Position numbers and translations under genes: made by a program. Positions 33,170-41,237 of a stretch of 64,000 nucleotides of DNA are shown here, piece by piece. Where the stretch lies: assembly GCA_026708115.1 (NCBI GenBank), contig JAPOVL010000048.1, positions 62,001 through 126,000 on the forward strand, given 5' to 3'. A model generated the notes under the pieces. The model made no database searches, was not told the DNA's origin, and saw only the letters and a program-made list of their open reading frames with translations. The number at the start of each line of letters is the position of its first letter. Positions within the stretch are counted from its first letter, which is position 1. The stretch is from Chloroflexota bacterium. Its GTDB lineage: Bacteria > Chloroflexota > Anaerolineae > Aggregatilineales > Phototrophicaceae.

Positions 33170-34093
33170 TTATTCGTCGAAGGTCATGCGTCGCGGACCG
33201 TGACGATTGATGCGCGGTTCCATCCGATCGAGCAGCGAACGATAAAAGTAATTTCGATCGCGCAGGCGCGCGAATTTGCTGACCGGCTCGGCAGAAGTGA
33301 TGCAAATATGCTGGTTTTCCGACAGTTCGGCGACCACGCGTCCGTCCACGGTCAGCACGACTTGATGCCGGTTTTCGCGCGTCGGTTCGATATCGACCAC
33401 GGCGCCGCGCGACAGCACAATCGGCCGCTCCATACTCAAATGCGGCGCCATCGGCACCATCAGGATATTGCGCAGTTCCGGCGGAAGGATTGGACCGCCG
33501 GTGGCCAGCGCATATGCTGTTGATCCGGTCGGGGTGGAGATGATCAAGGCATCGGCGTTGTAGGTGGTCGCCCAGTGTTTGTCGATATAGCTATTGATCT
33601 GGACCATGCGCCCGAAGACGCTGCCGCTGACAACGACGTCGTTGAGCGCGTTATGGCTACTCAGTTCGGTGCGCTTGTCCTGCATCAAAGTCGCGCGCAA
33701 CATCATGCGTTCTTCGATCCAATAGTCGCCGCAGAGCAATTGATCCAAACCGCTTTGCCAATCGTCAGGGCTCTTGATCTCGGTCAGGAAACCCAGCCAG
33801 CCCATATTGATACCCAAAACAGGCACATCATGTTCGGCGCAGACGCGTCCCGCACGCAACATCGCGCCATCGCCCCCGATCGCCATCACAATGTCGGCTT
33901 CCGCCACATCGTTCACGACGCTGTCTTCATCCCAAACGGTGTAAAGCCAATTCGCGATCCCGCGCTGGTTGAGGATTTTGGCGATATCCCGCGCTACCGG
34001 ATGCGTATCCGGACGCGAGGGATGCGCGAGTACGCCTATCCGCTTGATCTTGGTCAAACTGGGCTGCTTTCGCTTGGTCGAATGCCGACACAA
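33170..34093 (-). CDS. nadK: NAD kinase
   Basis: This enzyme of about 307 residues phosphorylates NAD to NADP in the cytoplasm. The ATP-binding GGDG motif is in MAIGGDGAMLRA (residues 73-76), followed by VPVLGINMGWLGFLTEI. The later TPTGSTAYALATGGPI is the substrate-binding segment. The frame begins at a TTG ending at 34093, with another in-frame TTG twelve codons later and no clear ribosome-binding site, so the exact start is uncertain. It heads a leftward row with the zinc-finger protein and recN. Confidence 0.92.
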   Translation of the reverse strand: MCRHSTKRKQPSLTKIKRIGVLAHPSRPDTHPVARDIAKILNQRGIANWLYTVWDEDSVVNDVAEADIVMAIGGDGAMLRAGRVCAEHDVPVLGINMGWLGFLTEIKSPDDWQSGLDQLLCGDYWIEERMMLRATLMQDKRTELSSHNALNDVVVSGSVFGRMVQINSYIDKHWATTYNADALIISTPTGSTAYALATGGPILPPELRNILMVPMAPHLSMERPIVLSRGAVVDIEPTRENRHQVVLTVDGRVVAELSENQHICITSAEPVSKFARLRDRNYFYRSLLDRMEPRINRHGPRRMTFDE

Positions 34094-34256
34094 TTATGAC
34101 GCAGTTTTGGCGCCAATCCTATACGAAAAGCTTTCGAGGATATGTTAAGTGGCGAAGAGTTCTTGCAAGGCATGTCTTTTGCGGCACAGCGCCGAGGGGT
34201 CGTGTTGAGATCGTCGTTGAAGGATTGTTTGCCGACGCGAATGTCGACTAAATCGA

Positions 34257-34286
34257 TTGACAGGTATACGCTTCCAGCACTAAGAT
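34257..34286 (+). promoter_or_regulatory. Promoter of the first PF04392-type binding protein
   Basis: A consensus TTGACA and TAAGAT are 18 bases apart, ending about 80 bases before the ATG at 34368. The rest of the 34094-34367 spacer shows no coding signal. Confidence 0.6.
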
Positions 34287-34367
34287 AAGTTAGAGATACG
34301 TTTCGCAGTATTGCGAAGACTTCCAGTATGTTTGTTCGACGACTGTCTGAGACGGAGGCTTAATACG

Positions 34368-35564
34368 ATGTACAAGAAGGCACTTTTTCTGTTTTCCTTT
34401 GCGTGTTTGATCATTTTCGCGCCTATCGCGACCGCCCAAGACAACCCGACCATCGCCATTCTGCGCTTTGGCGCGCTGCCAAACGTCGACATCACCGAAG
34501 GGGCCATCCTGGACGTCCTGGAGTCGTATGGTTTTATTTCGACAGAGGAGAACCGCATTTTCGAAGCGCGGCGCGACTACGAAGGCGAGCATATCACGAT
34601 CTATTGGGGCGACGCCGGCTTTGATTTTCCGACAGTGAATTTGATGCTGGAAGACGCGCTGGATAAAGAAGTTGACGTGCTGATAACGAATGGGGCGACG
34701 GTGACCCAAACCGCCGTCCATATCACCAGCGAAATGGATATGCCGACGCCGGTGATCTTTGTATCGACGCCTTATGAGGGTGGTATCGCCGCCGAAGCCG
34801 CCTGCGTGAAACCGGATCATGTCGCCGGGGTGTCCGCCGCGCTGTCTTACGATTACGCCTTTTCCGTGCTACTCATGCAGGATCCAGACATCGAGCGGGT
34901 CGGCGTGATCCACAGCACAAGCGATGCGTCCGGTCGATACGGCGCGCAAAAGATAATGGAATCCGCTGAATCATTGGGCATCAAGATACATACAGCTGGA
35001 GTCGTCTCTTTGTCAGACTTGCGCCCGGCCGCCAATAGCCTGGTGGACGCCGGGGTCGGCGCGATCCTGCTCCCGCTTGATACAATCACAACGAGCGGAT
35101 TGCCCGTAATCACAGAAATCGCCAGCGAAATTGGTTTGCCGGTATTCTATCCCAGCTTCAGCGCGATCTATTACGGCGCCACGATCGGCGCGGGCTCGTC
35201 GCCAATGTACACAAATGGCGTCAATCTCGGGCGCATTTTGACGGCGTATTTGAATGGCGACGTCGATCTTGCGCGCGTCGGCATCGGCACGACCGGGGAT
35301 CTCCACATCGGCGTCAATCTGGATTCGGCTGAAGCGCAGGGAATTGATATCAGCGAAGCGGTGATGAATGAAGCCATCGCCGTAATCGAGAGTGGCGGAA
35401 CGACTAAGCTGGCGCCGGAAGTGCTGGCGGCGATTGCGCGGCGCGGCAAAATCATCCCGCTGGAGCAACGCGACGCGGGCGACCAGGCTTGGCTCGCTTC
35501 CTTGCATTGCACGGACGAGATGATCGCCGAACGGCAAGCGGCGCTGGACGCGGCGAGCGGATAA
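34368..35564 (+). CDS. ABC transporter substrate-binding protein, PF04392 type (first of three)
   Basis: A 398-residue secreted protein with a signal peptide (KALFLFSFACLIIFAPIATAQ) and the two-lobe pattern of the TrpX-like ABC_sub_bind family: IYWGDAGFDFPTVNLMLEDA, VDVLITNGATVTQTAVH and GAILLPLDTITTSGLPVI. GGAGG nine bases before the ATG decides the start. Two Cys residues, in ACVKPDH and in the C-terminal LHCTDEM, are kept in all three tandem paralogues. No permease or ATPase gene accompanies them. Relatives bind amino acids or similar small molecules; the ligand here is unknown. Confidence 0.85.
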   Translation: MYKKALFLFSFACLIIFAPIATAQDNPTIAILRFGALPNVDITEGAILDVLESYGFISTEENRIFEARRDYEGEHITIYWGDAGFDFPTVNLMLEDALDKEVDVLITNGATVTQTAVHITSEMDMPTPVIFVSTPYEGGIAAEAACVKPDHVAGVSAALSYDYAFSVLLMQDPDIERVGVIHSTSDASGRYGAQKIMESAESLGIKIHTAGVVSLSDLRPAANSLVDAGVGAILLPLDTITTSGLPVITEIASEIGLPVFYPSFSAIYYGATIGAGSSPMYTNGVNLGRILTAYLNGDVDLARVGIGTTGDLHIGVNLDSAEAQGIDISEAVMNEAIAVIESGGTTKLAPEVLAAIARRGKIIPLEQRDAGDQAWLASLHCTDEMIAERQAALDAASG

Positions 35565-35597
35565 AGCCGCTCGCGGCCGGCCAGTCACAATTGAAAG

Positions 35598-35624
35598 CGG
35601 CAGCCCAGGCGGGCTGTCGTTTTT
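35598..35624 (+). terminator. Rho-independent terminator after the first binding protein
   Basis: CGGCAGCCC and GGGCTGTCG form a 9-base stem (one G-U pair) around AGGC, followed by TTTTT and more T-rich sequence. Confidence 0.8.
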
Positions 35625-35737
35625 ATTTTCAGTTTCGCGCAACGAGGGAAAGCGAACTGAGAAAATGTGATACTATTATGAGTGAAGTGGTTCAGGAGTT
35701 CGTGTCCTTAAAGCGTGGTGTAGAAGAGGCGATGCTT

Positions 35738-37057
35738 ATGTTCAAGAGACAATTGATAGCTGTCATCGTATTGACTTTTTGGCTTGCTGCGCCGGCGATG
35801 GCGCAAGACGGCAAGCCAACTGTCGCCTTCCTGAGGTTCGGGCTATCCCTGTCGGATGCCAGCCTGGAAACCGCCGTAATCGATACACTGCTCGTTTATG
35901 AATGGATCACTGCGGAAGAACACGCGCGTCTGAACGAACGGCAGGATATTGAAGGCGAGAAAATTAACATATTTTGGGCGGACGCCAGCTACGATCTCAC
36001 AAATGTCAACATTATGGTCGATAACGCACTGGATCGCGGCGCGGATATACTGCTCACCCTATCCACCCCCGTCACGCAAATCGCACTGAACATCACGCTT
36101 GATCAAGACGAGCCGAAACCCGTGCTGTTCTCCGCAGTCTACAGTCCCTATCACGCTGGGCTGGCCGATGCGCCCTGTATTAAGCCCGCTCATATCACCG
36201 GCTCGGAATCCGTACCGCCTTATGAAAAAGCGTTTCAGATTTTCATGCTGCAGAATCCGGCGTTGAATCGCTTTGGCTTGATCTATTCATCGCATGACGC
36301 CAGCGGCATATACGGTGCGGAGACTATCGCTGCTATAGGCGAATCCCTGGGCCTGGAAGTCGAAAGCGCAGCGGTAACGAGCGTCAGTGATTTGCGCAGC
36401 GCCACCCAAAGCCTGGCCAACGAGGGCGTCGAAGCGATTATCCTGCCTTTCGATTATACGGTTGCTATCGGGCTGCCAATCATTGCAACTGTCGCTACTG
36501 AGAATCAGATACCCGTCTTCCACCCCCATCCGGGCTCGGTTTTGGCAGGCGCGACGGTTGGGGCGGGTTTCTACAACTTTTACACGCAAGGCATCAGCAC
36601 CGGTCTGATGTTGACCGCCTATTTGAATGGCGATCTCGACTTGGCGACGACGGCTATCGATAGCCAAAGCGGGCTTTCGGTAGGCATCAATCTGGATGTC
36701 GCGAATACCTTGGGCATTGATATTCCGCCTGAGTTGAACGATATGGCGGAAATGGTGGTACGAGACGGCGAATCTGCCATGTCCCCGCTGGGTCTTCTGC
36801 GCCTGCTGGATTCGATGGGCGCCAGTGACGAGGTCAAGCAGATGGCGGCTGCTTATTTGCAAGATGTGGATTTAAGCGCCATGGCATCACAGTCAGGCGA
36901 ACAGCAGCAGGCGGCGGCGATGATCAACAGGATGCTGATTGAAGGAAGAAAGTCGCCGGAAAACATGGCAGCCGATCGCGCCTACCTGGACAGCCTGCAA
37001 TGTACACCTGAGATGGTCGCCGAGCAGCAGGCGGCGCTGGACTCGGCTGCGCAATAG
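35738..37057 (+). CDS. ABC transporter substrate-binding protein, PF04392 type (second of three)
   Basis: A protein of about 439 residues, paralogous to its neighbours on both sides. It has a signal peptide (RQLIAVIVLTFWLAAPAMAQ), IFWADASYDLTNVNIMVDNA, ADILLTLSTPVTQIALNIT and VEAIILPFDYTVAIGLPII. I chose ATG 35738, eight bases after AGAGG; ATG 35732 and a long upstream frame are also open. Compared with the first paralogue it has an extra ~45-residue helical segment near the C-terminus (MAAAYLQDVDLSAMASQSGE). The conserved Cys pair is present (PCIKPAH and LQCTPEM). Confidence 0.85.
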   Translation: MFKRQLIAVIVLTFWLAAPAMAQDGKPTVAFLRFGLSLSDASLETAVIDTLLVYEWITAEEHARLNERQDIEGEKINIFWADASYDLTNVNIMVDNALDRGADILLTLSTPVTQIALNITLDQDEPKPVLFSAVYSPYHAGLADAPCIKPAHITGSESVPPYEKAFQIFMLQNPALNRFGLIYSSHDASGIYGAETIAAIGESLGLEVESAAVTSVSDLRSATQSLANEGVEAIILPFDYTVAIGLPIIATVATENQIPVFHPHPGSVLAGATVGAGFYNFYTQGISTGLMLTAYLNGDLDLATTAIDSQSGLSVGINLDVANTLGIDIPPELNDMAEMVVRDGESAMSPLGLLRLLDSMGASDEVKQMAAAYLQDVDLSAMASQSGEQQQAAAMINRMLIEGRKSPENMAADRAYLDSLQCTPEMVAEQQAALDSAAQ

Positions 37058-37096
37058 ACTTGGTATCTGCGCCGACATCGTATTCAGATTCCAACT

Positions 37097-37122
37097 GGCC
37101 GGCATATACTGCCGGCCTTTTT
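37097..37122 (+). terminator. Rho-independent terminator after the second binding protein
   Basis: GGCCGGCA and TGCCGGCC form a perfect 8-base stem around TATAC, followed directly by TTTTT. It separates the second and third paralogues into distinct transcripts. Confidence 0.85.
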
Positions 37123-37125
37123 CTA

Positions 37126-37153
37126 TTGACACTGTGAATCTTATCATTATTAT
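37126..37153 (+). promoter_or_regulatory. Promoter of the third PF04392-type binding protein
   Basis: Consensus TTGACA and TATTAT are 16 bases apart, starting immediately after the terminator of the preceding gene and ending 34 bases before the ATG. With that terminator it shows that each paralogue can be expressed separately. Confidence 0.6.
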
Positions 37154-37187
37154 TACTCAGATATTAATAAATAGTGAAGGAAACGCC

Positions 37188-38507
37188 ATGTACGTTCGAT
37201 TGCTGTTAACGCTTACCCTCTTGCTTCTGGCAGTACCCTCAGCTCTCGGACAGGGTAGCGAAAGAATTAGCGTTGCGATTCTTCGCTACGGTTCGCTGGA
37301 TTTCGCCGGGATGCAGGAATACGCCATATTGGATATCTTGCAGGTCTATGGGTGGATCAGCGCCGATGAGCGCGCGCTCTTGAGCGGCAGGCAGGATTTT
37401 CAAGGTGAAAAGGTGAGCATCATCTGGGGCGATGCCAATTATGACCTGCCTACCGTGAATCTGATGATCGATGAGGCGCTTGACAAGGGGGCGGATATCC
37501 TGGTCACGCTGTCAACGCCGGTGACGCAAATCGCGGTGAATACCACGCTCGATCAGGACGTGCCAACACCGGTCTTGTTCTCGGCGGTTTTCGACGCCTT
37601 CCGGGCGGGCATCGCCGATGCGCATTGCATAAAGCCCGATCATGTCACGGGGTCGCAGAATGCGCCGCCGTACCATGAAGCGTTAAGGCTGTTTTTGCTG
37701 CAGAATCCCGAAATGAAGCGCGTAGGCACCATATATTCGCTGACAGACGCCAGCGGCGCGGCCGGCGCGGAAGACATTCAGCAGCTGGGCCAAGCCTTGG
37801 GCTTGACGGTTGAAAGCGCGGCGGTCGCCGGAGTCAGCGACCTGCGCGCCGCGACGCAGGGCCTGGTCAACAAAGGTGTGGAGGCTCTGATATTGCCTTT
37901 CGATTCCACAATTGCCATTGGACTGCCGATCATCGTGACCGTCGCTACGGAGAATATGATTCCGACATTCAAAGCGGCTTCGGGCTCAATCTTCCAGGGC
38001 GCGACAATTGGCGCGGGCTTCTATCAATACTATGTACAGGGTATCAACGTGGGGCTGATGCTGGCTGCCTGGCTCAACGGAGAATTGGACATTGCCAGAA
38101 CTGCCATCGACAGCAACAGCAGCTATATGGTTAGCGTCAATCACGATATCGCCGGCGAGCTCGGCATGGAGATCAATGAGGACGTGGTTGAAATGGCCGA
38201 TGTGGTCGTCCAGGACGACATGGTTTCGGTCTCTCCGCGAGTCGCCCTGGAGCAGCTTGAAGCGATGGGCGCTGATGACGCTACCAAACAAATGGCGCTA
38301 AGCTTCACCAGTGAACAGAGTGTTGAAGTCATGGTAGATTTGATGCGTAACGGGCGTCAATTGCCCGCCCAGCTGGCTGATTTTCTAATCCGTGGCCGGC
38401 GCGCCGACCCATTCATGGCGACCGATGCGGCATTTCTGCAGAGCCTGCACTGCAGCGACGAGAAGGTCGCCGAGCAGCAGGCGGCGCTGGACGCGGCCGA
38501 GGAATAA
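37188..38507 (+). CDS. ABC transporter substrate-binding protein, PF04392 type (third of three)
   Basis: A protein of about 439 residues, closest to the second paralogue. It has a signal peptide (LLLTLTLLLLAVPSALGQ), IIWGDANYDLPTVNLMIDEA, ADILVTLSTPVTQIAVNTT and VEALILPFDSTIAIGLPII. GAAGGAAA precedes the ATG. The conserved Cys residues are in HCIKPDH and LHCSDEK, and the C-terminal tail EQQAALDAAEE matches that of its neighbours. The extra helical segment near the C-terminus is shared with the second paralogue only. Confidence 0.87.
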   Translation: MYVRLLLTLTLLLLAVPSALGQGSERISVAILRYGSLDFAGMQEYAILDILQVYGWISADERALLSGRQDFQGEKVSIIWGDANYDLPTVNLMIDEALDKGADILVTLSTPVTQIAVNTTLDQDVPTPVLFSAVFDAFRAGIADAHCIKPDHVTGSQNAPPYHEALRLFLLQNPEMKRVGTIYSLTDASGAAGAEDIQQLGQALGLTVESAAVAGVSDLRAATQGLVNKGVEALILPFDSTIAIGLPIIVTVATENMIPTFKAASGSIFQGATIGAGFYQYYVQGINVGLMLAAWLNGELDIARTAIDSNSSYMVSVNHDIAGELGMEINEDVVEMADVVVQDDMVSVSPRVALEQLEAMGADDATKQMALSFTSEQSVEVMVDLMRNGRQLPAQLADFLIRGRRADPFMATDAAFLQSLHCSDEKVAEQQAALDAAEE

Positions 38508-38566
38508 GCCGCGCGGTGCGCTACCGGCTAGCCGCGCGCATTTGCGAAAGAACTGAGGTCGGGCAG

Positions 38567-38591
38567 GGGCGACTCTAGGGGTCGCCCTTTT
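38567..38591. terminator. Terminator between convergent binding-protein and pstB genes
   Basis: GGGCGACTC and GGGTCGCCC form a 9-base stem (one G-U pair) with a three-base loop, followed by TTTT on the plus strand. Its right arm GGGTCGCCC is the same as in the hairpin at 47731-47751. Confidence 0.65.
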
Positions 38592-38615
38592 CCATCGGCG
38601 AGACATTCCTGTGTT

Positions 38616-39443
38616 CTAACCAAAGCGACCGGCGATGTAATCCGCGGTCTCTTGCTGTGCCGGGCTGTCGAATACTTTATCCGTATCGTCGTACTCGACC
38701 AATTCTCCCCAACGGACTTCGTGTCCGTTTTCTACCGTCTTGCGTATGTTGTAGAAGGCGGTGAAATCGGAGGCGCGCTGCGCTTGCTGCATATTGTGCG
38801 TGACGATGACGATGGTGTATTCCCGCTGCAATTGCCAGATCAGTTCTTCAATCCGCTGTGTGGCTATGGGATCGAGCGCCGAGCAAGGCTCGTCCATCAA
38901 AATCACATCCGGCTCAACTGCGATGGCGCGCGCGATGCACAGGCGCTGCTGCTGCCCGCCGGAAAGCGCCAAGCCCGACTTGTTTAGATTGCCGCTAACT
39001 TCATCCCAAAGCGAGGCGCCACGGAGGCTGCGCTCGACGATCTCGTCCAGGACGCCCTTCCTCTTGATGCCTAGCAAGCGGGGGCCGTATGCCACGTTGT
39101 CGTAAATGCTCTTGGGAAAGGGGTTGGGTTTCTGGAACACCATGCCGATGCGCCGCCGCACCTCTACCGGGTCAACCTCCTGGTCATACAGATTCTTGCC
39201 ACGGTATATGATCTCACCCTCGACCCGCGCCCCGTCCACCAGGTCCAACATACGGTTGATGCCGCGGAGGACCGTGCTCTTGCCACAGCCTGAAGGACCA
39301 ATGAAGGCCGTGGTCTTGTTTTGATAGATCGGCAGGCTGACATCCGCTACCGCGCGAAAACCGCCGTAATAGAAACTGCATTCGCGCAATTCCATCACCA
39401 GGTCGGTATCGATCTGAACTCGCTCTTTAGTTTGCACAGCCAT
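38616..39443 (-). CDS. pstB: Phosphate ABC transporter ATP-binding protein
   Basis: A 275-residue ATPase that powers phosphate import. Walker A is GPSGCGKST, the signature is LALSGGQQQRLCIARAIAVE, Walker B is VILMDEPCSALDP and the switch is IVIVTHNMQQAQR. FRAVADVSLPIYQNKTTAFI is typical of PstB. Length is normal. It is the last gene of the pst operon and starts 3 bases after pstA; AAGGTTTTAAGTC before the ATG overlaps the pstA end. No phoU follows. Confidence 0.95.
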   Translation of the reverse strand: MAVQTKERVQIDTDLVMELRECSFYYGGFRAVADVSLPIYQNKTTAFIGPSGCGKSTVLRGINRMLDLVDGARVEGEIIYRGKNLYDQEVDPVEVRRRIGMVFQKPNPFPKSIYDNVAYGPRLLGIKRKGVLDEIVERSLRGASLWDEVSGNLNKSGLALSGGQQQRLCIARAIAVEPDVILMDEPCSALDPIATQRIEELIWQLQREYTIVIVTHNMQQAQRASDFTAFYNIRKTVENGHEVRWGELVEYDDTDKVFDSPAQQETADYIAGRFG

Positions 39444-39446
39444 GAC

Positions 39447-41237
39447 TTAAAACCTTATCGAATAGCGGTTGCGCAGGACGATAGCCGCGGCATTCAGCGT
39501 CAGCATCAATGCCAGCAGCACGATGATGGCGGCGGCGGCGATATCGGCGAATTGTCCCTGTGGACGCGCTGTCCACTGATAGATCTGAATCGGCATCGCC
39601 GTGAATTGCGAGAAGGGACTGTTCGGGTCGGTGACCAGGAAGGTCGCCGCACCAACGACAATCAAGGGGGCGGTCTCCCCTACTGCGCGCGAAACGGAGA
39701 GAATCGTACCGGTCATGATGCCGGGCAGCGCCGCCGGCAAGACCTGACGCCAAATTGTCTGCCAGCGGGTCGCGCCCAAGCCATAAGAGGCTTCCCGAGT
39801 GGTATGCGGCACAGCGCGAATCGCCTCTTGCGCGTTGATGATGATGATGGGCAAGATCAACAGGACCAGCGTCAGACCGGCGCTAACCAGCGTGCGGCCA
39901 TTGGGCGCGAAGCTGTTAATCCGCACCAGGCTCGCCATCAACTGGTCGAAAGTATCATCGCTGATGGCGGCGTCGCTGGAGACATCAAAGCGATAATAAT
40001 CGCCCCTTACCTCGATATCGTATTCTTCATCTGCTTGTACAGGCACGTTGTCTACGGCGATCTTCAGCGCCTCCGCCAAGGCCTGCGACATCTCATGCAC
40101 GTCGGTATTACCTTGCATTGTCAAGCTTGGTGTGCCAAAGAACATGAATGTATCGGCTACACGTTCGGCTGTCGCAACATCGACAAGCTCGAGATCGCTG
40201 CGGATAGAGGCGCCATCGTAGGTTATCGCGCCCTCAAAAGCGGGGGAGATCCGCTCAATCACCGTGTCTATCGTCGGCGCTTCAAAGTTGTAGTGGAAGA
40301 TTAATCCACTGGTAAAGGGCGCCAATGCGCGAACAAAGATGGCCAGTCCCAGCATGCCATAAATGATCGACGGCACACCTGCCAGATTGCGTACATTGGT
40401 CTCGATCAAGCGGTTGATGAAGCCGTGATGGGCATATTCCTCGAGATAAATCGCCGCGCCTACGCCAATAGGCAAGGCTACCACCACTACCACCGCCATT
40501 AAACCGATGGAGCCAATCAAAGCGGAGCGCACCCCCGCCAGCGCCGGTACACTGGACATCGGCGTGGTCAGAAACTTGCCGCGCAGCCAACTATGAAAAC
40601 GAAGGACTTCGACCTTGGCATCGTCGCGCCGTTCGCGCTTTTTGAAATCGGCCAGGATAGGTCCTTCTATTTCCGCCTTCACCGAGTCGAAGTTGAAGAT
40701 TGTATCCACCAGCGGGAAGCTCGCGATAACCTGTTGCTCCACCACTTCTTGCAGCACAAGGTTACGCAAGACGCTGCGGTCAGCATAATCCGCCAGCAAC
40801 AAGGCTTGCTGCGACGCGCTGATGTTCTTCAGCAGCTTATCCGCCACTGAAGGATCAATGTCGGGGTCTCCGACGATGTCCGCCACAGTCGATTTGGTGA
40901 AGACGTCGTTATCCACCTGGCTGATGGTATCGCGGATCAAGACGCGTAGACGTTCGTCGACATGTTTCCACAGGATCAACGCCAATTCATTGTTGTTCAG
41001 CGCGTCCAAGGGACGACCATCGGTCAATGTCTCCGGTTCGATAGTATTGACAACGCCGATCGTGCCAAAAGCTTCGTTGGCGACATTGAAAAACAGCGCC
41101 ACCAACGCCAGCGCCGCCACTGTTACTGAGAAGTAGTTGAACAGCTTGCCCAAGCGCCCACGCCGGTGCCGCGCTTCCAGGCGTTGAAAGAACGCTTTCT
41201 CCTCGGGCATGTAGTACACCCTTTTGGCCTCTTCCAT
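39447..41237 (-). CDS. pstA: Phosphate ABC transporter permease PstA with two extracytoplasmic insertions
   Basis: A 596-residue permease, about twice the usual PstA length. The core is normal: first membrane segment (~35-55), FLTTPMSSVPALAGVRSALI (~222-241), LPIGVGAAIYLEEYAHHGFI, and the EAA-like loop TTREASYGLGATRWQTIWRQ. Two extra segments lie in extracytoplasmic loops. Residues ~57-218 are helical and acidic (e.g. DIVGDPDIDPSVADKLLKNI). Residues ~312-447 lie between LAPFTSGLIF and GRTLVSAGLT. Neither resembles a domain I know. The start overlaps the pstC stop by one base (TAATG). Confidence 0.9.
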   Translation of the reverse strand: MEEAKRVYYMPEEKAFFQRLEARHRRGRLGKLFNYFSVTVAALALVALFFNVANEAFGTIGVVNTIEPETLTDGRPLDALNNNELALILWKHVDERLRVLIRDTISQVDNDVFTKSTVADIVGDPDIDPSVADKLLKNISASQQALLLADYADRSVLRNLVLQEVVEQQVIASFPLVDTIFNFDSVKAEIEGPILADFKKRERRDDAKVEVLRFHSWLRGKFLTTPMSSVPALAGVRSALIGSIGLMAVVVVVALPIGVGAAIYLEEYAHHGFINRLIETNVRNLAGVPSIIYGMLGLAIFVRALAPFTSGLIFHYNFEAPTIDTVIERISPAFEGAITYDGASIRSDLELVDVATAERVADTFMFFGTPSLTMQGNTDVHEMSQALAEALKIAVDNVPVQADEEYDIEVRGDYYRFDVSSDAAISDDTFDQLMASLVRINSFAPNGRTLVSAGLTLVLLILPIIIINAQEAIRAVPHTTREASYGLGATRWQTIWRQVLPAALPGIMTGTILSVSRAVGETAPLIVVGAATFLVTDPNSPFSQFTAMPIQIYQWTARPQGQFADIAAAAIIVLLALMLTLNAAAIVLRNRYSIRF

